Shown here: positions 27,201 to 35,833 of the stretch, piece after piece
How the letters are laid out: each line of letters starts with the position of its first letter
How positions within the stretch are numbered: position 1 is the first letter of the stretch
Notes under the pieces: generated by a model
What the model saw: the letters and a program-made list of their open reading frames with translations, nothing else
Database searches by the model: none
What the model was told of the DNA's origin: nothing
Source of the DNA: Flavobacterium flavigenum
GTDB taxonomy: Bacteria > Bacteroidota > Bacteroidia > Flavobacteriales > Flavobacteriaceae
Length of the DNA: 64,000 nt
NCBI RefSeq assembly: GCF_027111255.2
Contig: NZ_CP114285.2
Coordinates: 3,596,001 to 3,660,000 of the forward strand
Direction: 5' to 3'
Position numbers and translations under genes: made by a program

Positions 27201-29888
27201 ATGAACAAAATACTTTGTTTCGTAGCTTTTTTATTTGCATCTGTTTCTTTTTCTCAAAGTATCCGCTTTGATGGATTTATTCAGGATGAACAGAAAAATC
27301 CCCTGGAAATGGCCAATATAATGGCCATAAATAATGGTACAAAAGCAATGGATTCGTACGGAATTACCAATGATAAAGGGAAATTTCAGCTCACGTTAAA
27401 ACCAAATACGGCTTACACGATAAAAGTAAGTTATTTGGGAATGAAATCTAAAGAAATAGCGGTTGCAACCAAATCTGAAAATATTTCTCAGAGCATTGTT
27501 CTGGATGGTGCCGGAATCGAATTAGAAGGCGTTGAGATTGTTCGTGAAATGCCGGTTTCAATAAAAGGAGATACCATTGTGTATAATGCCGATTCTTTTA
27601 AATCCGGAACAGAAAGGAAACTCGAGGATGTTCTTAAAAAATTACCAGGTGTTGAGGTAAATGCAGATGGAGAAATAGAAGTAGAAGGGAAAAAGGTCAG
27701 CAAATTAATGGTCGAAGGAAAAGACTTTTTTGATGGTGATACCAAATTAGGAGTCAAAAATATTCCGGCTGATGCCATTGATAAAATTCAGGTTTTACGA
27801 AATTACAATGAAATTAGTGCCTTAAAAGGTCTTGAAAATGATCAGGACAACGTAGCAATGAACATTAAGCTGAAAGAAGGTAAAAAGAACTTCTGGTTTG
27901 GCGATATAACAGCCGGAACCGGTGTTGGAGAGCTTGACAGCCGTTACGTTATCAATCCGAAATTATTTTATTACAGTCCAAAATACAGTATAAATTTAAT
28001 TACGAATTTTAATAACATTGGAGAGTTGCCAATGACAGCACAGGATTATTTTAAATTCACAGGCGGATTTAAAAATATGATGAAAAAAGGCGGAAGCAAT
28101 TTTAATATTTCTTCGAATGACGTAGGAATTTCACTTTTAAGAAATAATCGGGCAAAGGAAATCGAAACGAAATTCGGTGCGACAAACTTTGCTTATTCAG
28201 TTAATAAAGCATGGAATATTAGCGGTTTCGGAATTCTTTCGACTTCAAAAACCGATTTAGAAACGAAATCTCAAACCACAATTTTAGCTTCAGGAGATCA
28301 GCAAAAAAGAGACGAAGAAACACATCAAAAGAATAATCTGGGACTTTTTAAATTAAGCTCGACTTATAAACCTAATGATAAATTTCAATTTGATTATGAT
28401 ATTTTAACCAAACTGACCAAACAGGAAGAAAATGCCGATTTGCTTCGTGAGCAGGTCGTGAATAACATCACAGGTTCAGAAACTATTTTTACGGCTAAAA
28501 AACAAGATCCGACTTCCATAAATCAAAACCTGAGCTTGTATTACACACAAAGCGACAAAAATATTTTTGCTTTTGAAATGCAGCATTTATATCAGGATGA
28601 AAATCCTTTTTATAATGCCAATCTACGTACACAGCCTTTTAATTTGTTAGGTTATACTCCAGGTCAGCAAAGAAATGATTTAAATCAGGATCGTTTTGTA
28701 AAAACCAATAAAGTGGATGCCAAACTGGATTACTATTACATGGTAACACCTAAAAGCAATATCAATATAACATTAGGAAATACATATTCGTACCAAAATT
28801 TCAACTCTCATATTTTTCAGATTCTGGATAACGGAGATAAAAATGACCTCAACGGTTCGACTAATAATAATGATGTAAACTATAATTTTAATGATACTTT
28901 TTTAGGATTTCATTATAAGATTCTGGCGGGTAAATTTACGTTGACACCCGGTGTGAGCCTGCATTCGTATACAATGACAAACACACAATCAGGTACAGAT
29001 TATTCGCAGAACTTCACAAAAGTATTGCCGGATTTCTTTGCTCTGTATCAAATCAAAAAATCAGAAACCCTGACTTATAATTTCTCTTTGACCAATGATT
29101 TTACCGATATCAATCAGTTAGCAGAAGGTTATGTTCTGTCAGATTACAGCAGTTTGTTCCGTGGAGTTCGTTCCCTTGAAAATGCGACTTCGCAAGTACA
29201 TTCGCTTCGTTACTTCAAATATAATATGTTCAATTTTGAGAACATTTTTGCTAATGCAACTTATACCAGAAAAGTAGATGCTATTAAAACCGAAGCAAAA
29301 TTTATCGGAATCAATCAGGAGTCAAACCCATATAATTCCAATTTGGCCGACGAAACTCTTTCCGGAATGGGAAATTATGGCCGTTCATTTTTAAAAAATT
29401 ACAAAGCTTCAGCAACTGCAAGTCTTAATTGGTCAAAATTCAATAATAGACAAAATGGGGAGCCGGCTACAACAGAGAGCTTTACTCAAAGCTATACCGT
29501 AAAAGCTTCTACGAATTATAAAAATCTGCCCAATATTGAGTTTGGTTATAATATGCTGATCAACAAATATAGCGGCTCGACTTTTTATACCGATAAACCG
29601 TTTGCAAAATTAGACTATTATTTTCTGGATAGTTTTTCTTTCGTTTCTGAGTATGAATTCTATCATTACTACAACGGAAACAAATCAGTCAATAACGAAT
29701 ATGATTTTTTAAGCGCCAGTTTAATTTATCAGAAGAAAAACAGCAAATGGGAATATAAAATTGCAGCTACCAACTTGTTAAACACCAAATATCTCAATGA
29801 TGACAACTTTTCGCAGTTCTCAACAAGAGTTTCTCAATACACAGTCCAGCCGAGATACATTATTTTTTCTATGAAATATAATTTGTAG
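27201..29888 (+). CDS. Outer-membrane beta-barrel / TonB-receptor-like protein
   Basis: 895 aa. A signal peptide (FLFASVSFSQ) is followed by a carboxypeptidase-regulatory-like domain (GFIQDEQKNPLEMANIMA, YLGMKSKEIAVATK), a degenerate plug (GDTIVYNADSFKSGTERKLE, LPGVEVNADGEIEVEGKKVS) and a large barrel ending YIIFSMKYNL. This architecture is the standard partner of GLPGLI proteins. The KLxGVEV and DFFDGD motifs match the TonB-linked families that may export or import peptides or metals; the substrate is unknown. It is followed by a palindromic repeat and not by a clear terminator. Confidence 0.88.
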   Translation: MNKILCFVAFLFASVSFSQSIRFDGFIQDEQKNPLEMANIMAINNGTKAMDSYGITNDKGKFQLTLKPNTAYTIKVSYLGMKSKEIAVATKSENISQSIVLDGAGIELEGVEIVREMPVSIKGDTIVYNADSFKSGTERKLEDVLKKLPGVEVNADGEIEVEGKKVSKLMVEGKDFFDGDTKLGVKNIPADAIDKIQVLRNYNEISALKGLENDQDNVAMNIKLKEGKKNFWFGDITAGTGVGELDSRYVINPKLFYYSPKYSINLITNFNNIGELPMTAQDYFKFTGGFKNMMKKGGSNFNISSNDVGISLLRNNRAKEIETKFGATNFAYSVNKAWNISGFGILSTSKTDLETKSQTTILASGDQQKRDEETHQKNNLGLFKLSSTYKPNDKFQFDYDILTKLTKQEENADLLREQVVNNITGSETIFTAKKQDPTSINQNLSLYYTQSDKNIFAFEMQHLYQDENPFYNANLRTQPFNLLGYTPGQQRNDLNQDRFVKTNKVDAKLDYYYMVTPKSNINITLGNTYSYQNFNSHIFQILDNGDKNDLNGSTNNNDVNYNFNDTFLGFHYKILAGKFTLTPGVSLHSYTMTNTQSGTDYSQNFTKVLPDFFALYQIKKSETLTYNFSLTNDFTDINQLAEGYVLSDYSSLFRGVRSLENATSQVHSLRYFKYNMFNFENIFANATYTRKVDAIKTEAKFIGINQESNPYNSNLADETLSGMGNYGRSFLKNYKASATASLNWSKFNNRQNGEPATTESFTQSYTVKASTNYKNLPNIEFGYNMLINKYSGSTFYTDKPFAKLDYYFLDSFSFVSEYEFYHYYNGNKSVNNEYDFLSASLIYQKKNSKWEYKIAATNLLNTKYLNDDNFSQFSTRVSQYTVQPRYIIFSMKYNL

Positions 29889-29902
29889 TTGTATTAGAAG
29901 CT

Positions 29903-29974
29903 AATCCTGCTGTCCACTATATCTTTTCCTCGCTGGCAGCAGCGAGAAAAAGGATGCCGTTCCCATCAGGGCTA
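29903..29974. repeat. REP-like hairpin repeat, copy 1
   Basis: Shares the frame aat(c/t)cc(t/c)gctgt...ctatatctttt - hairpin - aaaaggat - catc(a/g)gggcta with 53853-53922. The central hairpin here is cttttcctcgctg / cagcgagaaaaag. The flanks are conserved but the hairpin arms differ while still pairing, which indicates that the fold is what is kept. Confidence 0.7.
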
Positions 29975-30092
29975 GAAACCGTCTCGCAAGAAAATTTAGA
30001 ATCGTTAGAATTAATGGTTCCTAAAATATTGATTTTAAACGAAATGAGTTTAATTTTTAAATGACTAATTTTGGAATTCTAAATGAATAAAT

Positions 30093-31565
30093 ATGAAATA
30101 TAAATTAATTTTATTTTTAATTGGTTCCTGCAGTGTGATGTTTTCACAAGCAGTTAAAAAGCCTTTGGTTTCAGCTATTACAGACCAAGATCTCAGAAAT
30201 GATATGTACCAAATGGCGGGCGATCATTTCAATGGTCGTGAAGCAGGAACTTTAGATGAACTTAAAGTATCGATGTGGCTGGCCAATAAAGCCAAAGAAG
30301 CCGGAATGGCTCCCGCGGGTGATGACGGAACGTATTTTCAGTTTTTCGATTTATACAGGCATCAGGTTACAGCAAATACAAAGTTTAAAATTGGTCAGAA
30401 ATCTTATAAATTATGGAGTGAGGTTTTAGTAGCAGAAACTACAAATATAAAAGTTGATGCACCATTAGTGTATTTAGGAGCGGCAACAAAACAAGAAATT
30501 GAAAAAACAGATATAAAAGGAAAAGCTGTTGTTATTTTAGCTTCCAAAGAAGGAATTTCAGATGAAATTTCTCTTTTTGACAGACGTTACCCGGGTTTGG
30601 TGAAGCAAAAATATTACGATTTATTACTTTCAAAAGGGGCAGCAGCACTAATATTTGTAGCTGATGAATTAGGAGAACAAAGCTGGTCACAAGTCGAACC
30701 ACAGATGACAAGAGGCGTTTACGGAATTGAAGGTTTCAGGGATAAAATACCGGTGCCGCCAAGAATGCCTGCGTTTTGGGTTCATAATGATCAGTTAGAA
30801 TATTTAAAAACGACTAAAGATTTATTATCTGCAGAAGTGGTTTCTGAAACGTATAAATATCCATCTGTAAATGTGGTTGGAAAAATTGAAGGAACAGATG
30901 CAAAGCTTAAAAAGGAGTATGTGCTTTTTAGCGGTCATCAGGATCATGACGGTGTACGTCAAAAGTACGGTCAGGATTCCATTTACAATGGCGCCGATGA
31001 TAATGCAAGTACCTGTGTGGCGATGCTGGCCATTGCAAGAGCCTATAAAAAACAACCGGGGAAAAGAACAGCTTTGTTTGTTTTTCATGGTTCTGAAGAA
31101 AGAGGTTTGTTAGGTTCGAGCTGGTACGCGTCTCATCCAACCGTTCCTGAAAAAGATATTATTGCTGTTTTAAATGGTGATATGATTGGAAGAAATAATG
31201 TAAATCAGGCAGCGTTATTGGGCTCAAGTTCACCTCATGAAAATTCATCCGATTTGGTAGCAATTGCAAAAAAAGCGAATGATGAAGGCCCAAAATTTGA
31301 ACTTGACAAACTTTGGGACAGACCAGAACACCCCGAGTATTTTTATTTCCGTTCCGATCATCTGCCTTATGCGAGAAAAGGAATTCCAGCTGTGTTCTTT
31401 ACAAGTGTTTTACATAGCCAATATCATACACCGATGGATGAATCAGAAAATATTGATTACGTAAAATTGCATAAAATGACCGAGTGGATATATCGCACAG
31501 GATGGATTTTATCTAACGATCAAGGCCGTCCGAAAACGCTTCCGAATGTAAAATTAGAGAGATAA
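30093..31565 (+). CDS. M28-family metallopeptidase (secreted aminopeptidase)
   Basis: 490 aa with a signal peptide (ending SVMFSQ). A PA-like insert precedes the M28 catalytic domain. The metal and catalytic residues appear as SGHQDHDG (His282/His285 region), YNGADDNASTCV (bridging Asp), HGSEERGLLGSSWY (Glu-Glu pair), LNGDMIGRN (Asp) and HSQYHTPMD (His). It removes N-terminal residues from peptides in the periplasm or outside. It is monocistronic between a repeat and a strong terminator. Confidence 0.93.
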   Translation: MKYKLILFLIGSCSVMFSQAVKKPLVSAITDQDLRNDMYQMAGDHFNGREAGTLDELKVSMWLANKAKEAGMAPAGDDGTYFQFFDLYRHQVTANTKFKIGQKSYKLWSEVLVAETTNIKVDAPLVYLGAATKQEIEKTDIKGKAVVILASKEGISDEISLFDRRYPGLVKQKYYDLLLSKGAAALIFVADELGEQSWSQVEPQMTRGVYGIEGFRDKIPVPPRMPAFWVHNDQLEYLKTTKDLLSAEVVSETYKYPSVNVVGKIEGTDAKLKKEYVLFSGHQDHDGVRQKYGQDSIYNGADDNASTCVAMLAIARAYKKQPGKRTALFVFHGSEERGLLGSSWYASHPTVPEKDIIAVLNGDMIGRNNVNQAALLGSSSPHENSSDLVAIAKKANDEGPKFELDKLWDRPEHPEYFYFRSDHLPYARKGIPAVFFTSVLHSQYHTPMDESENIDYVKLHKMTEWIYRTGWILSNDQGRPKTLPNVKLER

Positions 31566-31584
31566 ACTCCCACTTAATAAAACG

Positions 31585-31620
31585 AAAAGCCCGATTTCAA
31601 AAGTAGAAATCGGGCTTTTT
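31585..31620. terminator. Bidirectional terminator between the M28 peptidase and metK
   Basis: The stem aaaagcccgatttc / gaaatcgggctttt has A and T tracts on either side and separates two convergent genes. Confidence 0.9.
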
Positions 31621-31674
31621 TATGTCGAATTATCTTAAGTTGTCTGGCAATCTAAGTAAGTCTAATAATCTAAA

Positions 31675-32925
31675 TTATAATCCAAAAGCAGTTTTTACTT
31701 TGTCTACAAAATCAAGTTTTTCCCATGTAAACAATTCAACAGTAACTGTCTTTTCATTTCCTCCTGGAGCAGAGAAAGTTTTAGTAACCGTTTCTGGTTT
31801 ACGTCCCATGTGTCCATAAGCAGCAGTTTCGCTGTAAATTGGGTTTCTTAATTTTAATCTTTGTTCGATAAAGTAAGGACGCATGTCAAATAACTCTTGT
31901 ACTTTCTTAGCAATTTCACCATTAGTTAAATTTACTTTAGAAGTTCCGTAAGTTTCAATGAAAATTCCCATTGGTTCAGCAACTCCAATAGCATAAGAAA
32001 CCTGAACTAAAATTTCGTCAGCAACACCCGCAGCAACTAAGTTTTTAGCGATATGACGTGTTGCATAAGCAGCACTTCTATCTACTTTACTTGGATCTTT
32101 TCCAGAGAAAGCACCCCCACCGTGAGCACCTTTTCCACCGTAGGTATCAACGATAATTTTTCTTCCTGTTAAACCAGTATCTCCGTGAGGTCCTCCAATA
32201 ACGAATTTTCCTGTTGGATTAATATGGTAGTTGATTTTATCGTTGAATAAATGAGCGTGCTCTGGGTTTTTAGCGATAATTCTTGGAATCAGGATTTCGA
32301 TTACATCTTTTTTGATTTTAGCAAGCATAGTCGCTTCTTCGTCAAAATCGTCATGTTGTGTCGAGATTACAATTGCATCAATGCGAGTTGGTTTGTTATC
32401 GTCGCTGTATTCTAAAGTTACCTGAGATTTAGCATCAGGACGTAAATAAGTGATTTCCTTATTTTCACGTCTCAAAATAGCTAATTCCTGTAATAATTTA
32501 TGAGATAAATCTAGTGCCAATGGCATGTAGTTTTCGGTTTCGTTTGTAGCGTAACCAAACATCATTCCCTGATCTCCTGCACCTTGCTCTTCTGGTTTAG
32601 CTCTGTCAACACCTTGGTTGATGTCTGCAGACTGCTCATGAATTGCTGAAAGAATTCCACAAGAATTCGCCTCAAACATATATTCACTTTTAGTATATCC
32701 AATTTTACGGATTACTTCACGCGCGATTTGCTGTACATCAAGATACGTATTCGATTTTACTTCTCCGGCCAAAATTACTTGACCAGTTGTAACTAAAGTT
32801 TCACATGCAACTTTTGAGTCAGCATCAAATGCTAAGAAGTTATCAATTAATGCATCCGAAATTTGATCTGCAACTTTGTCTGGATGCCCTTCACTAACAG
32901 ATTCTGACGTAAATAAATAAGCCAT
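31675..32925 (-). CDS. metK: S-adenosylmethionine synthetase
   Basis: 416 aa, full length. It makes SAM from methionine and ATP. Signatures: [20 protein letters not shown] at the N-terminus, the ATP-site [12 protein letters not shown], and the P-loop-like [20 protein letters not shown]. The C-terminal part is slightly longer than the E. coli enzyme, which is normal for Bacteroidota. It has a minus-strand promoter about 170 bases upstream and a leader that can fold into three hairpins. It starts the sulfur-amino-acid region and is the step whose product the two SAM riboswitches sense. Confidence 0.98.
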   Translation of the reverse strand: MAYLFTSESVSEGHPDKVADQISDALIDNFLAFDADSKVACETLVTTGQVILAGEVKSNTYLDVQQIAREVIRKIGYTKSEYMFEANSCGILSAIHEQSADINQGVDRAKPEEQGAGDQGMMFGYATNETENYMPLALDLSHKLLQELAILRRENKEITYLRPDAKSQVTLEYSDDNKPTRIDAIVISTQHDDFDEEATMLAKIKKDVIEILIPRIIAKNPEHAHLFNDKINYHINPTGKFVIGGPHGDTGLTGRKIIVDTYGGKGAHGGGAFSGKDPSKVDRSAAYATRHIAKNLVAAGVADEILVQVSYAIGVAEPMGIFIETYGTSKVNLTNGEIAKKVQELFDMRPYFIEQRLKLRNPIYSETAAYGHMGRKPETVTKTFSAPGGNEKTVTVELFTWEKLDFVDKVKTAFGL

Positions 32926-32975
32926 AATAATGTATTAAATTAAAATTAAGCGAGGAAAATAATTGCTGAAAATGT

Positions 32976-33056
32976 CTAAAGAAGAGTTTCTGCTTTAGCA
33001 TTTTTTACTACCGAAATCTGTCTTTCAGTATTCATAACGAACCATTTCATTATGAA
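32976..33056 (-). ncRNA. Structured metK leader with three consecutive hairpins
   Basis: On the minus strand, from 5' to 3', three perfect short hairpins follow each other: ttcataa/ttatgaa (33031-33056), tactgaaa/tttcggta (33009-33030, one G-T pair) and ctaaag/ctttag (32976-32998). The last is about 50 bases before the start codon. No T run follows, so this is not a plain terminator, and I could not fit it to SAM-I or SAM-II. Candidate regulatory RNA or translational control element. Confidence 0.4.
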
Positions 33057-33097
33057 GAGGTTGCAATCAGTTCAAATTTTTCCTCTGTATTCGCGTG

Positions 33098-33127
33098 CAA
33101 AAGTACAAAACCATTTTGATTTGCAAA
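33098..33127 (-). promoter_or_regulatory. metK promoter
   Basis: On the minus strand TACTTTTG (33098-33105) fits the TAnnTTTG box, with TTTG at 33124-33127 after 18 bases. It implies a metK leader of about 165 nt. Confidence 0.6.
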
Positions 33128-33216
33128 TTAAAGTTCAACTTTTTTTATTTTTTTAGAGATAAATTTAACACTAGTATATTAAATTGATAGGGTAATTGAA
33201 ATTAATTTGCTTTTTG

Positions 33217-33248
33217 TTTGGCGGTTTGAAAAAAAGTTCTCAAATTTG
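33217..33248 (+). promoter_or_regulatory. Promoter of the metY leader
   Basis: TTTG at 33217-33220, 20 bases, then CAAATTTG at 33241-33248. The same spacing and a similar -7 box (CATATTTG) precede the sister module at 35403-35434. Transcription would begin roughly 15 bases before the first leader peptide. Confidence 0.5.
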
Positions 33249-33268
33249 CAGTACAAAGAATAAGAGAA

Positions 33269-33337
33269 ATGAATTTAATTACTAAAAAAATGTGTTGCAT
33301 GATGTCGGAAACTTCCGCGGGGTACACTATTGTTTAG
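33269..33337 (+). CDS. Leader peptide A (22 aa, Met/Cys cluster)
   Basis: MNLIT followed by KKMCCMMSETSAGYTIV and a stop. Residues 8-12 are MCCMM. It lies just after the promoter and 28 bases ahead of an intrinsic terminator, the layout of an attenuation leader peptide. It is related to leader E at 35459 (YKMFCAISKETVGVSIA): both have K-M-x-C, then S, E-T, G and T/S-I before the stop, and the DNA is similar as well. No database support could be checked; the case rests on position, composition and the duplicated arrangement. Confidence 0.55.
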   Translation: MNLITKKMCCMMSETSAGYTIV

Positions 33338-33364
33338 AATTAAAAAACTAAAAATAACAATAAG

Positions 33365-33393
33365 ACCTCTGCGATTTGTAGAGGTTTTTTTTT
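33365..33393 (+). terminator. Attenuator terminator A
   Basis: Stem acctct / agaggt followed by nine T, 28 bases after leader peptide A and well upstream of metY, so it would end transcription prematurely. Confidence 0.75.
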
Positions 33394-33425
33394 GAGTTTA
33401 ACTAGAAATAAAATATAAAATAAAA

Positions 33426-33506
33426 ATGAATAATACAGTAGTAAATAAAATGATGATGTGTTGTATGATGCCAATGTGTATCCCGATTTACTGTTGCCGA
33501 AAGTGA
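33426..33506 (+). CDS. Leader peptide B (26 aa, six internal Met and five Cys)
   Basis: Begins MNNTVVN, continues KMMMCCMMPMC and ends YCCRK-stop. Besides the start it has six Met and five Cys in 26 residues, far beyond chance, and lies between two terminators upstream of metY. This is what a ribosome-stalling sensor of Met and Cys supply should look like. The start resembles that of leader F at 35636 (MN, then NKM). Confidence 0.7.
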   Translation: MNNTVVNKMMMCCMMPMCIPIYCCRK

Positions 33507-33521
33507 AAGATAAAATCTTTG

Positions 33522-33574
33522 TTATAGTTCCTAACTATAAGCCCTTTTGGTAGCCATCCGAAAGGGCTTTTTTT
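33522..33574 (+). terminator. Attenuator terminator B with preceding hairpin
   Basis: A perfect 8-bp hairpin (ttatagtt / aactataa, 33522-33540) touches the terminator stem aagcccttt / aaagggctt (33539-33569), which ends in a T run. The shared two bases make the structures mutually exclusive at the edge, as in attenuators. The terminator core CCCTTTTGG...CC-AAAGGG is shared with terminator F. Confidence 0.75.
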
Positions 33575-33599
33575 ATTTCATTAATTAAAATTAAAAATC

Positions 33600-33770
33600 A
33601 TGAAAATTATATATAGAATCTTAAGATCAATTAAACCCAAAAATATTCCTAGGATAGTTCAAAATCAAAAATCAAATTTCAGTTTGCAAAAAGGCAAGTT
33701 GTATTCTAATGAAGCAAATTCACTTCTAGCACATATGTATTCTGCAGAAAATGAAAATCTTTTTATTTAA
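33600..33770 (+). CDS. Small protein C (56 aa) with conserved C-terminal tail
   Basis: Basic N-terminal part (MKIIYRILRSIKPKNIPRIV) and the tail SLLAHMYSAENENLFI up to the stop. The tail matches that of the 66-aa protein at 35834 (SLLFLMYSKENETLFI) at 11 of 16 positions, while the rest does not align. It lies after the second attenuator and 69 bases before metY, so it is made together with metY when attenuation is relieved. I recognise no family. A regulator, adaptor or tail-tagged substrate are all possible. Confidence 0.65.
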   Translation: MKIIYRILRSIKPKNIPRIVQNQKSNFSLQKGKLYSNEANSLLAHMYSAENENLFI

Positions 33771-33839
33771 GGATTCTTAAAAATCAATTACAATAAATAA
33801 TAATAAAAAATAGTATTAATACTTAAAAACTAAGAAATC

Positions 33840-35147
33840 ATGAGCACACAAAAATTCGCAACAAACGCACTACACGCAGGACATGACGTTACTAAAAACG
33901 CTGGAACAAGAGCTGTACCAATTTACCAGTCATCATCGTATGTTTTTAATAATTCGGACCATGCTGCCAATTTATTTGGTTTAGTTGAAGCCGGATTTAT
34001 TTACACAAGATTAAACAATCCAACTAACGATGTCTTAGAAAAGCGACTAGCTTTACTCGAAGGCGGAATCGGAGCAGTCGTGACAGCTTCAGGAGCAGCT
34101 GCAATTTCTACAACTTTATTAACTCTTCTAAAATCCGGAGACCATATTGTAGCTTCAAATAGTTTATACGGAGGTACGTATAATCTTTTAAAAGTTAATT
34201 TGCCTCGTTTAGGAATTACAACCACTTTTGTAGATCCTTCAAAAGCAGAAAACTTTACCAAAGCAGCAAAAGAAAATACAAGGGCATTTTTTGTTGAATC
34301 ACTCGGAAATCCAAAATTAGATGTATTGGACCTAAAAGCAATTTCTGCAGAAGCCAAAAACTTCAAAGTCCCTTTTATTGTAGATAATACAGTTGCCACT
34401 CCATATTTACTTAATCCAATTGAACATGGAGCAAACATTGTAATTCATTCCCTGACTAAATATCTTTCAGGTAACGGAACTTCATTGGGTGGTGTTATTA
34501 TCGACGCCGGAACTTTTGACTGGTCTAACGGAAAATTTCCTGAATTTACAGAACCTTCACTCGGATATCACGGATTGGTTTATCACGAAGCGCTGGGAAA
34601 TGCAGCCTTTATCGCAAAAGCAAGAATTGAAGGATTACGCGACTTCGGATCAGCTTTGAGTCCGTTTAATGCTTTTCAAATTCTTCAGGGACTGGAAACT
34701 TTGCCAATCCGAATTAAAAAACACAGCGAAAATGCGTTGGCTTTAGCGGAATGGTTAGAAAAACAAGATCAGGTGGTCTGGGTAAATTATCCGGGATTAA
34801 AATCAAGTAAATATTATGATTTAGCGCAGGAATATTTACCAGAAGGCCAGAGCGGCATCATTACTTTTGGTTTACAGGGAGGTTACGAAGCAGCCAAACA
34901 AGTAGTTGATGAAACAAAGTTATTCTCGCTTTTGGCAAACATTGGTGACACGAAATCACTTATTATTCATCCGGCTAGTACTACTCATCAGCAACTAACA
35001 GATGAAGAACAGCTGGAAACAGGAGTTTCAAAAGATCTGATCCGCCTTTCAGTAGGTATTGAAGATATAGAAGATTTAATTGGGGATTTGAAAACCGTTT
35101 TTGCAAGTGTTGCCAAATCGAATAATTCAGTCTTTAATAAAAATTAA
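33840..35147 (+). CDS. metY: O-acetylhomoserine sulfhydrylase
   Basis: 435 aa, the length typical of MetY and longer than MetB/MetZ. A PLP enzyme that makes homocysteine from O-acetylhomoserine and sulfide. FATNALHAGHD and AVPIYQSSSYVF at the N-terminus, YTRLNNPTNDVLEKRLALLE, and the PLP lysine in IHSLTKYLSGNG are all as expected; SLIIHPASTTHQQL and LIRLSVGIED close the Cys/Met-metabolism family profile. It is preceded by two Met/Cys-rich leader peptides with terminators and followed by its own terminator. A second enzyme for the same general step (metZ) lies at 40586. Confidence 0.95.
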   Translation: MSTQKFATNALHAGHDVTKNAGTRAVPIYQSSSYVFNNSDHAANLFGLVEAGFIYTRLNNPTNDVLEKRLALLEGGIGAVVTASGAAAISTTLLTLLKSGDHIVASNSLYGGTYNLLKVNLPRLGITTTFVDPSKAENFTKAAKENTRAFFVESLGNPKLDVLDLKAISAEAKNFKVPFIVDNTVATPYLLNPIEHGANIVIHSLTKYLSGNGTSLGGVIIDAGTFDWSNGKFPEFTEPSLGYHGLVYHEALGNAAFIAKARIEGLRDFGSALSPFNAFQILQGLETLPIRIKKHSENALALAEWLEKQDQVVWVNYPGLKSSKYYDLAQEYLPEGQSGIITFGLQGGYEAAKQVVDETKLFSLLANIGDTKSLIIHPASTTHQQLTDEEQLETGVSKDLIRLSVGIEDIEDLIGDLKTVFASVAKSNNSVFNKN

Positions 35148-35173
35148 AGTTTTTTTGTTTTTTGTTTGAAAAA

Positions 35174-35212
35174 TTACCTCTGGTATTCATTTACCAAAGG
35201 TGATTTTTTTTT
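35174..35212 (+). terminator. metY terminator
   Basis: Stem acctctggta / taccaaaggt (one mismatch) with a long T run. Confidence 0.8.
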
Positions 35213-35402
35213 GAATTACATTTTTAAACATAATTTAGAAAGGTATTCATGTAAAATGTTCTTTGAAAGACTGATTTATGGAGAAAGCTAATGAGTCAAT
35301 GCGGTAATTTGTAAGTTTTAACGTGGATTTCAAACGATGTAATTTTTGTAAGATGTTTTTAATGTTAAAAAATTGTTTTTTTATTGAATTTGTGCGTAAA
35401 TA

Positions 35403-35434
35403 TTTGGTAAATAAAAAAAACTTTCGCATATTTG
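35403..35434 (+). promoter_or_regulatory. Promoter of the metX-side leader
   Basis: TTTG at 35403-35406, a 20-base spacer, then CATATTTG at 35427-35434; the layout is the same as before the metY leader. Confidence 0.5.
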
Positions 35435-35458
35435 TTAAACCCAAAAACTACTGAAGAT

Positions 35459-35524
35459 ATGTTTAATTCCTATAAAATGTTTTGTGCCATTTCGAAAGAA
35501 ACCGTTGGGGTGTCTATTGCTTAA
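35459..35524 (+). CDS. Leader peptide E (21 aa)
   Basis: MFNS followed by YKMFCAISKETVGVSIA and a stop. Related to leader A at 33269, but the Met/Cys cluster is thinner (M-F-C instead of M-C-C-M-M). It lies 25 bases after the promoter and 28 bases before a terminator. Confidence 0.5.
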   Translation: MFNSYKMFCAISKETVGVSIA

Positions 35525-35552
35525 AAATTGTAAGAACAATATCAAATATAGC

Positions 35553-35585
35553 AAAGCCTCCCGAAATATTTTGAGAGGCTTTTTT
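35553..35585 (+). terminator. Attenuator terminator E
   Basis: Stem aaagcctc / gaggcttt with a T run, 28 bases after leader E, the same distance as in the A module. Confidence 0.75.
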
Positions 35586-35635
35586 AATTATACGACAAAA
35601 TGCTAGAATTTTTTAAAATAACAAATAAATCACAG

Positions 35636-35701
35636 ATGAATAAGTCCCTTAAGATGAACAAGATGTTCAATGTCGCAGCTATTCGCGTATGCGTCTGTTG
35701 A
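35636..35701 (+). CDS. Leader peptide F ending RVCVC
   Basis: 21 aa: begins MNKSLK, then MNKMF and ends AAIRVCVC-stop. A longer version from ATG 35600 is in frame. Two Cys codons directly at the stop resemble the Cys-rich leader peptides known to control cysteine genes in mycobacteria, here in an unrelated phylum. It lies between terminators E and F. Confidence 0.6.
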   Translation: MNKSLKMNKMFNVAAIRVCVC

Positions 35702-35731
35702 TTCCAAAAGTATTGTAAGTTAAAATAACTT

Positions 35732-35772
35732 GACCCTTTTGGCATCTGAAACCAAAAGGGTCTTTTGTTTTA
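35732..35772 (+). terminator. Attenuator terminator F
   Basis: An 11-bp perfect stem (gacccttttgg / ccaaaagggtc) with a T-rich tail. Core shared with terminator B. Confidence 0.75.
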
Positions 35773-35833
35773 AGGACTTAATAAAAGACAAGAAAATAAT
35801 TCAATATAAATAAACAAACTAAACACTAATATC

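Noticed and set aside
34001..34438. 145-aa minus-strand frame inside metY
   Set aside because: Antisense shadow of a conserved PLP enzyme; its residues mirror the metY codons.
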